Positions 12,051-13,061 of a stretch of 13,061 nt of DNA are shown piece by piece. Each line of letters begins with the position of its first letter. Position 1 is the first letter of the stretch. The notes under the pieces are model-generated. The model was given only the letters and a program-made list of their open reading frames with translations, did not search any database and was not told the DNA's origin. This stretch comes from Geobacter sp. (GTDB lineage Bacteria > Desulfobacterota > Desulfuromonadia > Geobacterales > Pseudopelobacteraceae): assembly GCA_027346925.1 (NCBI GenBank), contig DAIERH010000045.1, positions 1 through 13,061 of the forward strand, written 5' to 3'. The position numbers and the translations under genes are program-made.

Positions 12051-12989
12051 ATGACACCTACGAAGGACAAGGATATCCTGCTGGTGGCCCTGGGTGGCAA
12101 TGCCCTTATCCGGGATGGGCAACGGGGGACCGCCCGGGAGCAGTTCGACAACCTGGCAGGCCCCATGCGTCAGGTGGCACGCCTGTCGGAAGATTACCGG
12201 GTGGTCATCACCCACGGCAACGGCCCCCAGGTAGGCAATCTGCTGTTGCAGCAGGAGTGCTGTCGCGAGGTGCCAGCCATGCCCCTGGAGGTGCTGGTGG
12301 CCCAGACCCAGGGGCAGATCGGCTACATGATCGAATCGACCCTGGAGGGACAACTGGCATCGTTGAAGGGGCGTCGGCGTCACCTGGTAAGCCTGATCAG
12401 CTACGTGATGGTGGACGAGCACGATCCCGCCTTTCGTGAACCGACCAAGCCCATCGGCCCGGTCTACAGCGACGAACAGGCAGCCCACCTCCCCTGGCCG
12501 CTGATGCGCACCCCAAAGGGATACCGCCGCGTAGTGGCCTCGCCCCAGCCCCTGGCCATCGTGGAGAAGGAGGAGATCCGCCGCTTGCTGGGGATGGATT
12601 TTATCGTCATCTGCTGCGGTGGGGGCGGCATCCCGGTCATCCGCGAGGGGCGCGCCTTCCACGGTGTGGACGCGGTGATCGACAAGGACCTGGCCAGCGC
12701 CTGTCTCGCATCCGGGGTGGGGGTGGATATCCTGGTCATCGCCACCGATGTGCCGGGGGTAGCGCTCGGCTTCGGCACCACTGCCGAGCGTTTCCTCACC
12801 GTCCTGCCGGCCTCGGAGGCGTTGCGCTACCTGGAGGACGGGCAATTTGCTCCCGGATCCATGGGTCCCAAGGTGGAGGCGGCCGTACGCTTCATCCGGG
12901 CCGGAGGACGGGAGGCGGTCATCTGCCATCTGGACGACATAGAGGCGGCCGTGGCCGGAACAGCCGGCACGGCCGTGGTGCATGGATAA
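12051..12989 (+). CDS. arcC: Carbamate kinase
   Basis: A 312-residue protein, the usual length for carbamate kinase (about 310-315). Family marks in order: LVALGGNALIRDG (11-23), THGNGPQVGNLLLQQE (54-69), the FIVICCGGGGIPV strand (184-196), GVDAVIDKDLASACLA (205-220), ILVIATDVPGV (227-237) and the closing GSMGPKVEAAVRFI (269-282). The enzyme transfers phosphate between carbamoyl phosphate and ADP, giving ATP, ammonia and CO2; it ends the arginine deiminase pathway or other carbamoyl phosphate-yielding routes. The ATG at 12051 has only a weak GGGAAA site; upstream in-frame residues look non-coding. The 169-base gap to the divergent merA-like gene holds that gene's promoter but no clear one for this gene. 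The pathway partners are not in the window; the gene that starts at 13056 might be one. Confidence 0.93.
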   Translation: MTPTKDKDILLVALGGNALIRDGQRGTAREQFDNLAGPMRQVARLSEDYRVVITHGNGPQVGNLLLQQECCREVPAMPLEVLVAQTQGQIGYMIESTLEGQLASLKGRRRHLVSLISYVMVDEHDPAFREPTKPIGPVYSDEQAAHLPWPLMRTPKGYRRVVASPQPLAIVEKEEIRRLLGMDFIVICCGGGGIPVIREGRAFHGVDAVIDKDLASACLASGVGVDILVIATDVPGVALGFGTTAERFLTVLPASEALRYLEDGQFAPGSMGPKVEAAVRFIRAGGREAVICHLDDIEAAVAGTAGTAVVHG

Positions 12990-13055
12990 GGTACCGGGTA
13001 ACTTATGAAGGATGAAGAGTGAGACAATCCATACCTGAATCAGAAAGGTGTTGCC

Positions 13056-13061
13056 ATGACC
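13056..13061 (+). CDS. Probable start of a next gene (first two codons)
   Basis: ATGACC at the window end follows AAAGGTG (13043-13049) with six-base spacing. It is on the same strand as the carbamate kinase gene, 66 bases after its stop. Nothing can be said of the product. Confidence 0.35.

Noticed and set aside
13004..13021. Five-codon ATG frame after carbamate kinase
   Set aside because: It is too short and has no ribosome site; the ATG at 13056 with AAAGGTG is the better start.

Overview
The window is 13 kb of moderately GC-rich, gene-dense chromosome from a Gram-negative bacterium. The gene set best fits the Geobacter/Pelobacter group (Desulfuromonadota): a small secreted c-type cytochrome, a bacteriohemerythrin fused to MshEN-type domains, a bactofilin/M23 pair, a zinc-ribbon rhomboid, two CspA-type cold-shock proteins and an S1-repeat protein. 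The taxon is inferred from gene content; no rRNA, tRNA, CRISPR array or intact insertion sequence was seen.

Left part (1-4390): the 5' end of a yaeQ-like gene (-); a four-S1-domain RNA-binding protein followed by a small Imm27-like protein (+, likely one operon); a bidirectional terminator; a GAF-domain protein and a small unknown protein (-, likely one operon); a DUF815-family ATPase (+) with its own good sigma70-type promoter; a bidirectional terminator; then the bactofilin, reading leftward.

Middle part (4390-8340): a membrane-anchored M23 peptidase upstream of the bactofilin (-, likely one cell-envelope operon); a 700-base stretch without an ordinary gene that holds the M23 promoter and a separate small transcription unit (promoter at 5668-5696, rho-independent terminator at 5850-5874) that is either a structured small RNA or a micro-ORF mRNA; cold-shock gene 1 (-) with a repeat-rich leader able to form two exclusive hairpins; a MerR/excisionase-like small HTH protein and a secreted SYLF-domain protein (-, likely one operon); and a rhomboid membrane protease with an N-terminal zinc ribbon (-).

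Right part (8500-13061): the hemerythrin-MshEN-MshEN fusion (+), which I consider the most interesting gene; a monoheme cytochrome c (-); cold-shock gene 2 (+) with a terminator-like hairpin in its leader; a mercuric-reductase-type flavoprotein (-) without other mer genes; a carbamate kinase (+); and the first codons of a further gene.

The genes do not form one pathway. Shared themes are RNA handling (S1 protein, two Csps), envelope shape (bactofilin plus peptidase), and redox or second-messenger sensing (hemerythrin-MshEN, cytochrome, MerA-like reductase). The strongest candidates for something undescribed are the hemerythrin-MshEN fusion with a replaced iron-ligand histidine, the small transcript at about 5703-5874, and the structured leaders of the two cold-shock genes.
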